This document shows, piece after piece, positions 1 to 8,986 of a stretch of DNA of 64,000 nt. Source of the DNA: Desulfamplus sp964425195 (GTDB lineage: Bacteria; Desulfobacterota; Desulfobacteria; Desulfobacterales; Desulfobacteraceae); NCBI GenBank assembly GCA_964425195.1, contig CAYRLG010000004.1, positions 123,537 to 187,536 on the forward strand, read 5' to 3'. A program made the position numbers and the translations under genes. The notes below the pieces were generated by a model. The model worked only from the letters and a program-made list of their open reading frames with translations. It ran no database searches and was not told the DNA's origin. How positions within the stretch are numbered: the stretch's first letter is position 1; every line of letters begins with the position of its first letter.

Positions 1-1
1 T

Positions 2-712
2 ATAGATAATGGTGTGTTTAAGCTCGAAGATGTTTTTGATAAGCAGTATGTTGAAATTCCAGGATTTGATCCACCTAAATTCCATACTAAATATGACGCA
101 TATTTAGATAAATCGATCCTTAAGCTACAAGATGAGTTCTTAGCCGACAAGAGTGTTGTCTTTGCTGTTGCTGTTGATATTAATGGCTATTTACCTACTC
201 ATAATAGTCGCTTTAACGAACCTCCAACAGGGGATAGGGAAAAAGACCTAATACTTAACAGAACTAAGCGTATATTTGCTGACGAGACTGGCTTGAAAGC
301 TGCTCAAAATACTGAAAAAGGTTTTATGCAAAAATATAAGAGAGATACCGGAGAGATATTTTACGATTTTTCATCACCTATTTATGTTAAAGAGAAACAT
401 TGGGGAGGATTTCGCATTGGTTTTTCATTAGATAAGATTGATGAGGCTAAGAAACTACAAATTCAATCTTTACTTATTTTTATGGCTATTCTTGGCGTTA
501 TTTCAATTACTTTGACTATTATAATTGTAAATATTGCTCTAAATCCCCTTAGGGAGCTTACTTTAGTGGCATCCAATCTTGCTGATGGTAGAGGGCTTGA
601 TAATCCTGTTATAGCAACTACAAAAGATGAGATAGGTAAGTTGGCAGAGGTACTTGAAAGGTTAAGAATAAGTCTTAATAGAGCTTTTCAGAAGTTACAG
701 CAGAGAAAATAG
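2..712 (+). CDS. Cache/HAMP-type sensor protein, 5' end outside window
   Basis: The frame is open from the first bases of the window, so the GTG at 14 is probably internal and the gene starts upstream. The visible part has about 145 residues of extracytoplasmic sensor-like sequence. One strong hydrophobic helix follows (about residues 157-175 counted from the GTG) and then a HAMP-like linker with NPLRELT and DEIGKLAEVLERL. The protein stops about 50 residues after the membrane helix. No MCP signalling domain, kinase or cyclase follows, which is unusual for a HAMP protein. It could be a sensor that signals through a partner, or the remnant of a longer gene. A strong hairpin follows the stop. 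The membrane sensor architecture is well supported; the ligand and output are unknown. Confidence 0.7.
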   Translation: MDNGVFKLEDVFDKQYVEIPGFDPPKFHTKYDAYLDKSILKLQDEFLADKSVVFAVAVDINGYLPTHNSRFNEPPTGDREKDLILNRTKRIFADETGLKAAQNTEKGFMQKYKRDTGEIFYDFSSPIYVKEKHWGGFRIGFSLDKIDEAKKLQIQSLLIFMAILGVISITLTIIIVNIALNPLRELTLVASNLADGRGLDNPVIATTKDEIGKLAEVLERLRISLNRAFQKLQQRK

Positions 713-732
713 AGCAGAACTAAAAAATATAA

Positions 733-777
733 ACAACAACGCCTCTGAGATTTATAGAAACTCCGAGGCGTTGTTGT
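733..777. terminator. Bidirectional hairpin terminator
   Basis: A 17-bp stem with one mismatch (733-749 pairs with 761-777, arms containing CAACAACGCCTC and GAGGCGTTGTTG) surrounds an 11-nt loop. It lies between the convergent sensor gene and the usp gene. A T-run at about 792-799 follows on the plus strand, with A-rich sequence on the other side, so it can end transcription from both directions. Confidence 0.75.
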
Positions 778-841
778 ATTTAGTGAGCTATTTTTTTTGA
801 TTTTTACCTTATTTGTACAATTAACCTTTTTTAGGATAAAA

Positions 842-1234
842 CTATGCTGACTTTACTGTAAGGACAGGGCAGTGGGATTCCAGAATAATGTACTGAGCAT
901 TAGAACCAAAGACTAATTTGCCCACTTTAGACTCTTTTTTCATTCCATATATAATTTCGTCAACTGCATTATCTTTTGCAAATCTAACAACATCTTCTCC
1001 ATGAGCCAATCCACGAATCAGAAGGTGCGTTTCGCACTTTATCCCTTTTTTCTCAAATACCTCTTTGTGATAGTTGAGCTTTTTTTCAACTTCGGCAATC
1101 TCTTCTTGAGACGCATCAGTATCACAGCTCTTTACAAATAGGATATCTGCACCTGATTGTTGTGCTCTTTTAAATGCAACATCCATAACAGTTGCTGTTC
1201 TAACATCGTTGTCGTAGCTGACTAAAATTTTCAT
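842..1234 (-). CDS. Universal stress protein UspA family
   Basis: This 130-residue single-domain protein begins MKILVSYD and ends with the UspA strand CPVLTVK. The C-terminal half has the glycine-rich pattern of ATP-binding Usp proteins (a Gly in IYGMKK, then VGKLVFGS before the last helix), so it is probably of the ATP-binding subfamily. Length is normal for the family (about 140). It is the last gene of the minus-strand amine-oxidation/ETF block, 102 nt after the membrane Fe-S reductase, and may be co-transcribed with it. The role in stress or energy limitation is known for the family only; nothing here shows a specific target. Confidence 0.85.
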   Translation of the reverse strand: MKILVSYDNDVRTATVMDVAFKRAQQSGADILFVKSCDTDASQEEIAEVEKKLNYHKEVFEKKGIKCETHLLIRGLAHGEDVVRFAKDNAVDEIIYGMKKESKVGKLVFGSNAQYIILESHCPVLTVKSA

Positions 1235-1336
1235 GATTCTCCTTTCAGATAATATGATTCACAATAGAAAATAAAAACGCCACCTAAAAAGTTTATTTCC
1301 CATTTATGTTTTTGAATGTCAAGCCTTGACCATATA

Positions 1337-3418
1337 CTAAACTGTACCTTCATCAACAATTTCAGCAATATCTTTTACAGGTATCAGACGCTCTGTCTCC
1401 ATAATACCATCATTTAGCATTGTAATGCAAAATGGACATGATGCACACACCATTGATGCACCAGTTGCTACAGCCTCTTTTGCCCTAACTCTATTTATTC
1501 TCTCTCCAATGGTCTCTTCCATAAACATTCTTGCTCCGCCTGCACCACAGCACATAGCTTTTGATTGATTTCTCTCCATCTCAACAAGTTTAGAGACATT
1601 TTGAGTCAAACTGCTGCCATTAATCTCTTTTAGGATCTCTCTTGGTGCTTTGTAGATACTATTCCATCGTCCAAGATAGCAAGAGTCGTGGAATGTAATG
1701 GTGCCAAAATCTTTACCATTTGAGACAAGTTTTCCCTGTTTGAGCAAATCTAAAATATACTCTGTGTGGTGAAGAACTTTAAATTTTGCACCAAATTGAG
1801 GATACTCATTTTTAATAATATTATAACAGTGAGGACATCCTGTAAGTATCATTGAAGGTTTGTACTGATTAAGAGTCTCAACATTTTGCTGAATCAACAT
1901 TTGAGCAAGATATTCATTACCCGCACGCCTTGCCATATCGCCGTTACAGCTCTCTTCTGGTCCTAATATAGCAAAATCAACCCCTGCTTTTTGTAAAATC
2001 CTTGCAGTTGCCTGTGAAATTTTTTTCCCTCTATCATCAAATGAGCCTGCACAACCAACAAAGTATAGTACCTTTGCATCTGGCTTATCCGTCATTAAAG
2101 GTATCCCCATATCTTTAGACCAATCCGCCCTTGTGTCAGCACTAAATCCCCATGGATTGGATTGATTCTCAAGGTTGGTAAAGGTCTCTTGCATCTCTGG
2201 TGGGAAATTTGCTTCCATCAACACCTGATTTTTTCTAATTTCAAATATAAAATCAAGATGTTCATTGTTTACAGGACATACATCTTCACATGAGCGGCAT
2301 GTTGTGCACGACCAAATAACATCGCCAGTGATTTCAGAATCGTCCCTTATTATTGGCAGAATTGCATCTCTGTTTTTACTTGGCTCAGGCAGAGATGCCA
2401 TATTTAAGATCTCATCAGATTGATCAAATAGATCAATCTTAAAGTCGTGAATAATCTTTTTAGGAGAGAGAGGTTTTCCTGTATTAGCAGCAGGGCAAAG
2501 CTCTTCACATCGTCCGCACTCTGTGCAGGCATAGAGATTTAGAACATTATGCCAATTAAACTCACTTACCTTAGAAAGCCCAAAAGAGGAGGCATCTTCA
2601 TTTTCAATATCGGTTTTTTGTATTGCCTTTTCAACGTCAAGACGTTTAAAAAAGACATTTGGTGCAGCAGCAAGAAGATGAAGATGTTTTGACCCAGGAA
2701 TATAGACAAGAAAACCAAGAATTGTAGCAATGTGGATATAGTAAAATAACTCATATCCAAATATAACCAGACCAAGAGACCAACTTTGAATTCCTAATAT
2801 AGAGGCGAATATGCCTGAAACTGGAAAGATATTTTGGTAGATCAGTGCTGTTGGTGCTACTCCATCGTCTGCCCCGTTTGGCACTACAACCGGAATGAAA
2901 CTTTGGAAAGCATTGATAAAGTGAAAGGAGATAATAATCACACAGGTAAATAGAATAATCAGATTGGCATCTCTTCCCATTGTTAAGTAAGCCGGTTTTA
3001 TTACAGCTCTTCTATATATAGCGTATCCAAAACCAATAAGAACAAAAAAGGCAAAAATATCGGCTAAAAATAGATATTTACTGTAAATAACGGGCATTAG
3101 ATGCAGCAGATCAAAAGATGGGAAAACTCCCCTTATCATAAGTTCGAGAGAGTGAGGCTGGATTGCTATAAAACCAAAAAAGATTAGTGTGTGTGAGATA
3201 CCAGCCAAAGTTTTACGCCGTACGTTTGACTGTCCTAAAACATCGGTAAAAAAAACTTTAATACGCTCTTGTATTCGATCTAAAGGAGAAGAGTCGATTT
3301 TTCCTTCAACCGCCATCATAATATCATATAATCTTTTGACTTTAATGAAAAAGAGGCGGAATGCCCAGATAATGGCTACCAGCATTATTAACGATTTAAT
3401 GAGCAGATAGAATTTCAT
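1337..3418 (-). CDS. Membrane Fe-S reductase, HdrD/NarI-like (ETF:quinone oxidoreductase type)
   Basis: This 693-residue protein joins an N-terminal membrane part (about residues 1-250, five or six helices, with His residues that could hold heme b) to a heterodisulfide-reductase-D-like part. Two 4Fe-4S motifs are visible: C298-C301-C304-C308 (ACTECGRCEELCP) and C371-C374-C377-C381 (CTTCRSCEDVCP). Two CCG-type domains follow, with Cys at about 456, 491, 528, 531 and 580, 623, 624 (MCCGAGG), 658, 661. Proteins of this architecture next to etfAB are the EtfAB:(mena)quinone oxidoreductases of anaerobes. It lies 19 nt after etfA, so it is very likely the membrane exit for electrons carried by the adjacent ETFs. 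Direction of electron flow and quinone type are inferred. Confidence 0.85.
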   Translation of the reverse strand: MKFYLLIKSLIMLVAIIWAFRLFFIKVKRLYDIMMAVEGKIDSSPLDRIQERIKVFFTDVLGQSNVRRKTLAGISHTLIFFGFIAIQPHSLELMIRGVFPSFDLLHLMPVIYSKYLFLADIFAFFVLIGFGYAIYRRAVIKPAYLTMGRDANLIILFTCVIIISFHFINAFQSFIPVVVPNGADDGVAPTALIYQNIFPVSGIFASILGIQSWSLGLVIFGYELFYYIHIATILGFLVYIPGSKHLHLLAAAPNVFFKRLDVEKAIQKTDIENEDASSFGLSKVSEFNWHNVLNLYACTECGRCEELCPAANTGKPLSPKKIIHDFKIDLFDQSDEILNMASLPEPSKNRDAILPIIRDDSEITGDVIWSCTTCRSCEDVCPVNNEHLDFIFEIRKNQVLMEANFPPEMQETFTNLENQSNPWGFSADTRADWSKDMGIPLMTDKPDAKVLYFVGCAGSFDDRGKKISQATARILQKAGVDFAILGPEESCNGDMARRAGNEYLAQMLIQQNVETLNQYKPSMILTGCPHCYNIIKNEYPQFGAKFKVLHHTEYILDLLKQGKLVSNGKDFGTITFHDSCYLGRWNSIYKAPREILKEINGSSLTQNVSKLVEMERNQSKAMCCGAGGARMFMEETIGERINRVRAKEAVATGASMVCASCPFCITMLNDGIMETERLIPVKDIAEIVDEGTV

Positions 3419-3437
3419 ATATTTTTTCCCTCAAATC

Positions 3438-4421
3438 TCATTTTAAGGCTTTGGTCAGTGCAGGGATAACCTCAAAAATATCGCCTACAATTCCATAATC
3501 GCATTTGGTAAATATTGGAGCATCTTTGTCAATATTTATTCCAACTATAATTTTAGATGTCTTCATGCCAGCAAAATGTTGAATAGCACCTGAAATACCA
3601 CAGGCTATATAAACCTTAGGGCTTACAGTTTTGCCAGTTTGTCCAACCTGAATTGAATGGGGTGCGTAACCAGCATCAACCGCAGCTCTTGATGCACCTA
3701 CAGCAGCACCAAGCAAGTTTGCACACTCTTCAATCATATTAAAGTTTGCGGAGTCTTTTATAGCACGTCCTGCTGAAATTATAATTGGGGCTTCTGTAAG
3801 GTCAAGTTTGGCAGAACCTCCCTTTTTTACCTCAACTCTTTTTATTTTACCAATATCGTTTATTGGTGCGTTAAAGGTGATGACCTCCATGTTAGTACTA
3901 TCTGAAACTTTTATAGGCTCAACTGCATTTGGGCGGATTGTGGCGATCATTATTGAGCAGTCAAGCTGTACAGTTGCAAATGTCTTTCCTGAGAAATGCG
4001 ATTTAACCGCAGTTTTGGCATTAACATCAATTGAGATAGCATCTGATGCCATTGGTTCGTCAAGAGCTGCTGCTACTCTTGCAAAAATATCTCGACCTGA
4101 GGCACTTGCAAGTCCAAGCAGAGAGTTAAACTGGTACTCTTTAGCAGCAGAGATAATTGCTGCTGATTGAAGCTCTGGAGAGTTGCTTATATCTCCATCT
4201 GCTGTAACAATTAGAAGTTTGCAAACTCCATATAGAGACATCTCATTAATTGAAGCAGGACTTTGAAGGTGATTCATCTGCTCTTCATCTCCTGTATGTA
4301 GCACTACTGCGTAAACTTCGTTGTTATTACTATTACCTCTTGCAGCAGTAATAACACCATAGTTTGTCTCTTTTATTTTACCGCTATCTGTTATCTCTAT
4401 TAAAACGCCTGTTTTGGACAT
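3438..4421 (-). CDS. etfA: Electron transfer flavoprotein alpha subunit (copy 1)
   Basis: This 327-residue EtfA has the C-terminal FAD-binding domain signature: ISAGRAIKD, then VGASRAAVDAG, IQVGQTGKTVSP, YIACGISGAIQH and the closing CDYGIVGD segment. Together with the upstream EtfB it forms a heterodimer that moves electrons from flavin dehydrogenases to the membrane reductase, whose start lies 19 nt downstream. The N-terminal domain is a little divergent, and length is normal for the family. A second etfA lies at 5357-6466. Whether this copy is bifurcating cannot be read from the sequence alone. Confidence 0.93.
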   Translation of the reverse strand: MSKTGVLIEITDSGKIKETNYGVITAARGNSNNNEVYAVVLHTGDEEQMNHLQSPASINEMSLYGVCKLLIVTADGDISNSPELQSAAIISAAKEYQFNSLLGLASASGRDIFARVAAALDEPMASDAISIDVNAKTAVKSHFSGKTFATVQLDCSIMIATIRPNAVEPIKVSDSTNMEVITFNAPINDIGKIKRVEVKKGGSAKLDLTEAPIIISAGRAIKDSANFNMIEECANLLGAAVGASRAAVDAGYAPHSIQVGQTGKTVSPKVYIACGISGAIQHFAGMKTSKIIVGINIDKDAPIFTKCDYGIVGDIFEVIPALTKALK

Positions 4422-4521
4422 ATTCTTATCTCCTTATTCAAATACCATAACATTATAATTGTTATATGTGAAACTCTAACATCAGATCAAAAGGTTAATT
4501 TCAAATTATTTCAACCATTAA

Positions 4522-5292
4522 TTATAGAACTTTCTCATCTTCTTTAAGTACTCTTACAAGCTCTGCAACCTGCTCTTGAACAGAACCTTGCAGTATCTTT
4601 GCTCCTGATCTTTCTGGGACAGATTCAAGTTTAATAAGTCTATTTTTTCCAGACGATTCATCAATACCAAGCTCAGAAATAGGTATTAGATTTACAGATT
4701 TTTTCTTTGCCTTCATAATATCGGGAAATTTTGGGTATCTTGGTTCATTCAAACCTTTTGTTACGCCAATGATGGCTGGGAGAGAAACCTCAAGAACCTC
4801 TCTATCTCCGCCACCAATCTCTCTCTCTGCAACAGCTTTGTCGTCAGTAACAGTCAACTTAGATACCTCATTAACTACAGGAAAACCAAAGGCTGCTGCT
4901 AAACGATATTGAGTCTGAAAACCCTCTGTATCTACAGAGCTTTTACCTGTAAATATGATATCTGGTACGCCATCTTGCTCAATTGCTGCTTTAAGTGCTT
5001 TGCATGTAAGTGAGCTGTCAAGAAAGTTGCCTTCAGTTTTAACATGAATTGCTCTATGTGCTCCTATAGCCATAGCACTTCTTAAAGCTACATCAGCCGA
5101 ACTTTTTCCCACAGTTATGGCAACAACTTCACCCCCAATCTTTTCCACAAGCGTTACAGCCTCTTCAATGCCATACTCATCATAAGGGTTAACAACAAAC
5201 TTAGAATCTGAATCGTCAAATCCACTCTCTCCGGATAGTTTTATAGAGGCTGCTGTGTCTGGAACACTTTTAATACAAACAAAAATTTTCAT
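4522..5292 (-). CDS. etfB: Electron transfer flavoprotein beta subunit (copy 1)
   Basis: This 256-residue EtfB begins MKIFVCIKSVPDT and contains the family segment VNPYDEYGIEEAV, then IFTGKSSVDTEGFQT and VTKGLNEPRYP. Those regions form the nucleotide pocket and the dehydrogenase recognition loop in known ETFs. It is the partner of the EtfA encoded 100 nt downstream and is separated by 64 nt from the upstream etfA copy. The amine dehydrogenases upstream are its likely electron donors, inferred from gene order. Confidence 0.93.
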   Translation of the reverse strand: MKIFVCIKSVPDTAASIKLSGESGFDDSDSKFVVNPYDEYGIEEAVTLVEKIGGEVVAITVGKSSADVALRSAMAIGAHRAIHVKTEGNFLDSSLTCKALKAAIEQDGVPDIIFTGKSSVDTEGFQTQYRLAAAFGFPVVNEVSKLTVTDDKAVAEREIGGGDREVLEVSLPAIIGVTKGLNEPRYPKFPDIMKAKKKSVNLIPISELGIDESSGKNRLIKLESVPERSGAKILQGSVQEQVAELVRVLKEDEKVL

Positions 5293-5356
5293 ACGCTATT
5301 CCTTTTCTTTTAAAGTTTAATCTCTGTTTTTATAGTTTGTTAAAAGGGTAAGAAAA

Positions 5357-6466
5357 TTACTTTCTTAACTCTTTTATTAATTCTGGAACTATCTTAAAAA
5401 GGTCTGCCTCAACAAAGTAGTCGCAGTTTGACATAATGGCTGCATTACGATTTTCGTTTATTGCAATTATCAACTCTGAACTCTTCATTCCTGCAAAGTG
5501 TTGAATAGAACCAGATATACCACATGCAATATAGACTTTGGGGCTGACCTTTTCTCCAGTTTGTCCAACCTGCATAGAGTAAGGAGCCCAGCCAAGATCA
5601 ACTGCCACACGAGATGCACCAACAGCAGTGGCAGCACCAAGATTATTAAGAGTATCTGCAAAGTCGTAGAGTAGTTTAAAATTTTCGCTGTTTTTCATGG
5701 CTCGCCCACCAGATATTATCACATCTGCTGAAAGAAGATCATTCCCCTTAGAATCTTCTGTTTTGGTTTCAATAAGTTTAATACTGTTGTTTGGATTAAG
5801 TTTAGCTGTGAACTTTTCTATTTTAAGAGATTTATCTGTTGATGCATCATCTATTTTATAAGATGGGAGTATAACATTTGGTCTGATACCAAAGACCCTT
5901 ATATCTCCGGTAACTTTTATATTAGCAGCTGTTTTACCTGAATATAGAGATGTTTTGACAAGATGATAATTATAATCCTTAGCATCATCTAAGGTATAAG
6001 AATTATGATCCAACTCATTGTTAATATTGCCTCTTTTAACATCAAGACACTCCATAACTAAAGGTGCATCAAGTTGGGCAGCAACTCTTGGAAGAATCTC
6101 TTTTCCAATATGAGTTGAAAGTGCAAAAATCGCTAAGATGTTGTAATGTATTACAGCCTGCGCAACTAATTCAGACCATTCAATAGGATTGAAAAGAGTA
6201 TTACCATTTTTTTGATTTTCATGATCGTCACAATTGGTAGAGATTTCGATGAGATAATCTATTCCATGTCTTGAAAGCTCTCTTTTAATACTATCTTGAT
6301 TAATATTGTTAGGATTAAATTTGGTAGTGTATTCATTTATAATAAAGGCGTAAAGTTCTGTCTCCCCCCTTTTGGCACATTCAATTACTCCGTAATTGGC
6401 ATTTTTGATGATTCCATCTTTTATCTCTATAATAACTGCTGTTCTCTCCATCTTGCCCTCCTTCAA
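5357..6466 (-). CDS. etfA: Electron transfer flavoprotein alpha subunit (copy 2)
   Basis: This 369-residue EtfA is longer than copy 1. It keeps the same FAD-binding C-terminus (SGGRAMKNSENF, VGASRVAVDLG, MQVGQTGEKVSP, YIACGISGSIQH). The extra length lies in polar insertions in the N-terminal half (around CDDHENQKNG and LDHNSYTLDDAK). Its start overlaps the end of the upstream etfB by 4 nt, so translation is probably coupled. ORF analysis also allows a start a few codons later (MERTAV...). Two complete etfBA pairs in tandem suggest separate donors or a division between two electron routes. Confidence 0.92.
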   Translation of the reverse strand: MKEGKMERTAVIIEIKDGIIKNANYGVIECAKRGETELYAFIINEYTTKFNPNNINQDSIKRELSRHGIDYLIEISTNCDDHENQKNGNTLFNPIEWSELVAQAVIHYNILAIFALSTHIGKEILPRVAAQLDAPLVMECLDVKRGNINNELDHNSYTLDDAKDYNYHLVKTSLYSGKTAANIKVTGDIRVFGIRPNVILPSYKIDDASTDKSLKIEKFTAKLNPNNSIKLIETKTEDSKGNDLLSADVIISGGRAMKNSENFKLLYDFADTLNNLGAATAVGASRVAVDLGWAPYSMQVGQTGEKVSPKVYIACGISGSIQHFAGMKSSELIIAINENRNAAIMSNCDYFVEADLFKIVPELIKELRK

Positions 6467-7347
6467 ATAACTTTAGCCTCTTGTGTAAGAATTTTAACAA
6501 TCTCTTTTGCCACAGCAGAAGGTTCTCCATCTATTTTCTTTGGTGTTCGTTCTTCAGCAAAAAGCTCAAGGTTAATGATCTCGGCTCTCTTATTTTCTCT
6601 ATTTTGAGGCTTATCAGATTTTGCATTGTCGATCAAATATTTAATTGGATTAGTGATTAAATTTTTAATCAAATCATTAAGAGCAACTATTTTTACTTCC
6701 CTCTTTCTTGCCTTAACAACATCTGGAAATGTGGGGTATGTTGGGTTATTAAGACCTCTTGCAGCTCCTAAAACACATGGAAAGAGTACCTCATAAATGT
6801 TCTTTTGCCCATGCCCCACTAAGCTCTCAATATGAGCTTTTGATAATTTTCCTTCTTCAATAATTGGATTGAGCTTTACTACATTATTAACTGTTGGAAT
6901 ATTAAGATAAGTTCCTATGCGAAACATTGTTTGCATTCCAACCATGTCAATTGACTCTTTTCCTGTAAAAATTAGGGATAAGTTACCATATTCAGATAGA
7001 TCATCTCTATTTTCTATGTTGCACTCTTGCTTAATAGCGGTTGTCAATGCTTTAGCTGTAGTTATGCTATCTTCTTCTCTCTTTTCCGTTGTGATTAAAA
7101 CTCCTCTATCTGCACCCATAGCCATAGCAGATCTAACCGTCTTTTCAGCATCTGCTGTTCCAAGAGATATTGCTATCACTTCCGCTTGATTATTTAACAA
7201 CTTTTTTAATTTAACTGCCTCTGTAACTGCATATTCGTCATAGGGATTTAATAAAAATGTAATCCGTTCATCAATCTGATTTTTACCACAAATAGTAATT
7301 GTTGCTGCTGAATCAGGCACATGCTTTACGCAGACAAATATTTTCAT
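6463..7347 (-). CDS. etfB: Electron transfer flavoprotein beta subunit (copy 2)
   Basis: This 294-residue EtfB begins MKIFVCVKHVPDSAATI and has LLNPYDEYAVTEAV, IFTGKESIDMVGMQT and ARGLNNPTYP. It is clearly paralogous to the copy at 4522. The C-terminal third carries a polar extension (around NLITNPIKYLIDNAKSDK) not present in copy 1. It overlaps its etfA partner by 4 nt. A 15-bp hairpin lies just upstream (7377-7410), between this gene and the FAD oxidoreductase, and may separate two transcription units or attenuate read-through. Confidence 0.92.
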   Translation of the reverse strand: MKIFVCVKHVPDSAATITICGKNQIDERITFLLNPYDEYAVTEAVKLKKLLNNQAEVIAISLGTADAEKTVRSAMAMGADRGVLITTEKREEDSITTAKALTTAIKQECNIENRDDLSEYGNLSLIFTGKESIDMVGMQTMFRIGTYLNIPTVNNVVKLNPIIEEGKLSKAHIESLVGHGQKNIYEVLFPCVLGAARGLNNPTYPTFPDVVKARKREVKIVALNDLIKNLITNPIKYLIDNAKSDKPQNRENKRAEIINLELFAEERTPKKIDGEPSAVAKEIVKILTQEAKVI

Positions 7348-7376
7348 ATTGATATTTCCTCAATCGTTATAAATAG

Positions 7377-7410
7377 AAGAGGGCTTGTTTAAAGCTAAAC
7401 AAGCCCTCTT
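7377..7410 (-). terminator. Perfect 15-bp hairpin between the sox block and the etf genes
   Basis: Arms 7377-7391 (AAGAGGGCTTGTTTA) and 7396-7410 pair perfectly around a 4-nt loop. It lies between the stop of the FAD oxidoreductase gene and the start of etfB, both on the minus strand. The T-run after the stem is poor, so it may be a partial terminator or an RNA-processing/stabilising structure rather than a strict stop. Confidence 0.55.
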
Positions 7411-7521
7411 GAGAGTTAAATTATCATATAAATTTTAAAAACTATATCCATTTTAAAGAACAACTTAAACTTTGCCCGTACAATCTTAAAATGTATCCGT
7501 TTTAAAAAAAAAGTAAAAATT

Positions 7522-8862
7522 TTATCCATTTACAGAAAAACTTGAGTTTTTATTAATAGCTCTTTTACGGGAGAAAAATCCCACATTCATAACTCTTCCA
7601 GTGTAATGATATTTAAACTGGAAGGGTGTTTTATCGTGATCAAGTCCCTCTTTTTCGCAGGCATTTATAAGTTCTGCCATCATTTTACCTACAACTGGAG
7701 CATTTTTATACTGATTTCCGCTTGTTCCAACTGCCATATAAAAACCGTTAAGATCAGATTTATCATATATTGGAATCCAATCGTCAGAGCAGTCATACAG
7801 ATCAACAACCCCTTTTGGCTGATTTGGAACAGGCAGAGTTGGAACCCTTTTTGCCCATCTATAGCATTGTGCTTTCCACTGTGCCTCTGTCAACTGATTA
7901 TCTCTGCCAGGTCCTCCTTTGCCTGCATAAAATTCATCAGGATCAACCCACTCTTGAGGATCACATTTGGGGTCTTCGCTTCCAATAAGAAAAGTGTTGC
8001 CAACTTCAGGGCGGGCATAACATGCAATATCACCGTCAGACATGTGATAACCTTTATTCAAGTAATCGTAATCATCAGGAGATGGGCAATACATAACCTC
8101 ATGGCGAAGAGCCTTGGTTTTTATGTTGCAACCTTCCCACACACCTTGTGCCATCTTGTTTACTTTAAAAGAGTGAGGACCTCCAACATTTACAACAATA
8201 GGGGCATCAATTTGAGTACCATTTTTTAGTGTAATTCCAACAACTTTTCCGTTTTCGCTTCTTATAGCAACAACTTCGGCGTTAAACATGAACTCCCCAC
8301 CTTTTGCCTCTGTTGCTCTCATTATGTTATGTGCAGACAGAGCCGGATCATTCATATAGCCTCCCTCAGGACAGAAAATACCGCCCTCAAGCATCTCTGT
8401 TGGCTCGTCGTAAAACTTTGGATCTTCAGGGCGTCTTACTGGCCAAAATTTATGAAGATCAATAGGAGGGATCATCTGTTTTATCTTTTCGTTGTCCCAC
8501 TCTTCATATTTTACACCAACTTCATCATAATTTTTCTTAACTTTTTTCCAGTCATGCCCCTCAGATTTTAGAAGAAGTGAGCCTGTGTTCATATACTTTG
8601 CAAGACCTTTTTCATCCTTTACATGATCAAGATAGTTTTCCCAATCAAGCCAATATTTAAAACCTTCGTAAGCCATTGCAACGCCATCAGCAGTGGAATA
8701 GTGTGCCCTTACAATTGCACATGAGCCAGCCGTTGAACCCTCTCCAGCATCAGAATTTTTATCAACATTAAGTGTTTTATATCCCATTTTGCAAAGCTCA
8801 TAAGCAATAGGGCAGCCAATTACGCCAGCACCAATAATAATGGCATCATATTTTTTAGTCAT
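7522..8862 (-). CDS. FAD-dependent amine oxidoreductase (DAO family, SoxB/DMGDH-like)
   Basis: This 446-residue protein begins with the dinucleotide-binding fold YDAIIIGAGVIGCPIAYEL and has the D-amino-acid-oxidase-type FAD domain. It ends in a family-like tail (VGFFSRKRAIN...SSFSVNG). The sequence STAGSCAIVRAHYS near residue 45 matches the flavin-attachment/arginine region of sarcosine oxidase beta-like enzymes. It lies downstream of soxBDAG, so a related substrate such as dimethylglycine, sarcosine or another N-methyl amino acid is likely. It lacks the GcvT domain found in dimethylglycine dehydrogenase. The exact substrate cannot be deduced. Confidence 0.8.
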   Translation of the reverse strand: MTKKYDAIIIGAGVIGCPIAYELCKMGYKTLNVDKNSDAGEGSTAGSCAIVRAHYSTADGVAMAYEGFKYWLDWENYLDHVKDEKGLAKYMNTGSLLLKSEGHDWKKVKKNYDEVGVKYEEWDNEKIKQMIPPIDLHKFWPVRRPEDPKFYDEPTEMLEGGIFCPEGGYMNDPALSAHNIMRATEAKGGEFMFNAEVVAIRSENGKVVGITLKNGTQIDAPIVVNVGGPHSFKVNKMAQGVWEGCNIKTKALRHEVMYCPSPDDYDYLNKGYHMSDGDIACYARPEVGNTFLIGSEDPKCDPQEWVDPDEFYAGKGGPGRDNQLTEAQWKAQCYRWAKRVPTLPVPNQPKGVVDLYDCSDDWIPIYDKSDLNGFYMAVGTSGNQYKNAPVVGKMMAELINACEKEGLDHDKTPFQFKYHYTGRVMNVGFFSRKRAINKNSSFSVNG

Positions 8863-8986
8863 TTTATCTCTCTCCTGATGTTTTATATATCTGAAAAATA
8901 GTTGTATGAATCAAAATTATCTGGATAGAAGAACTATTTTTATCCTTGAAATCCTGAACATTCTGATTCTAATGGGGGGTATATTG

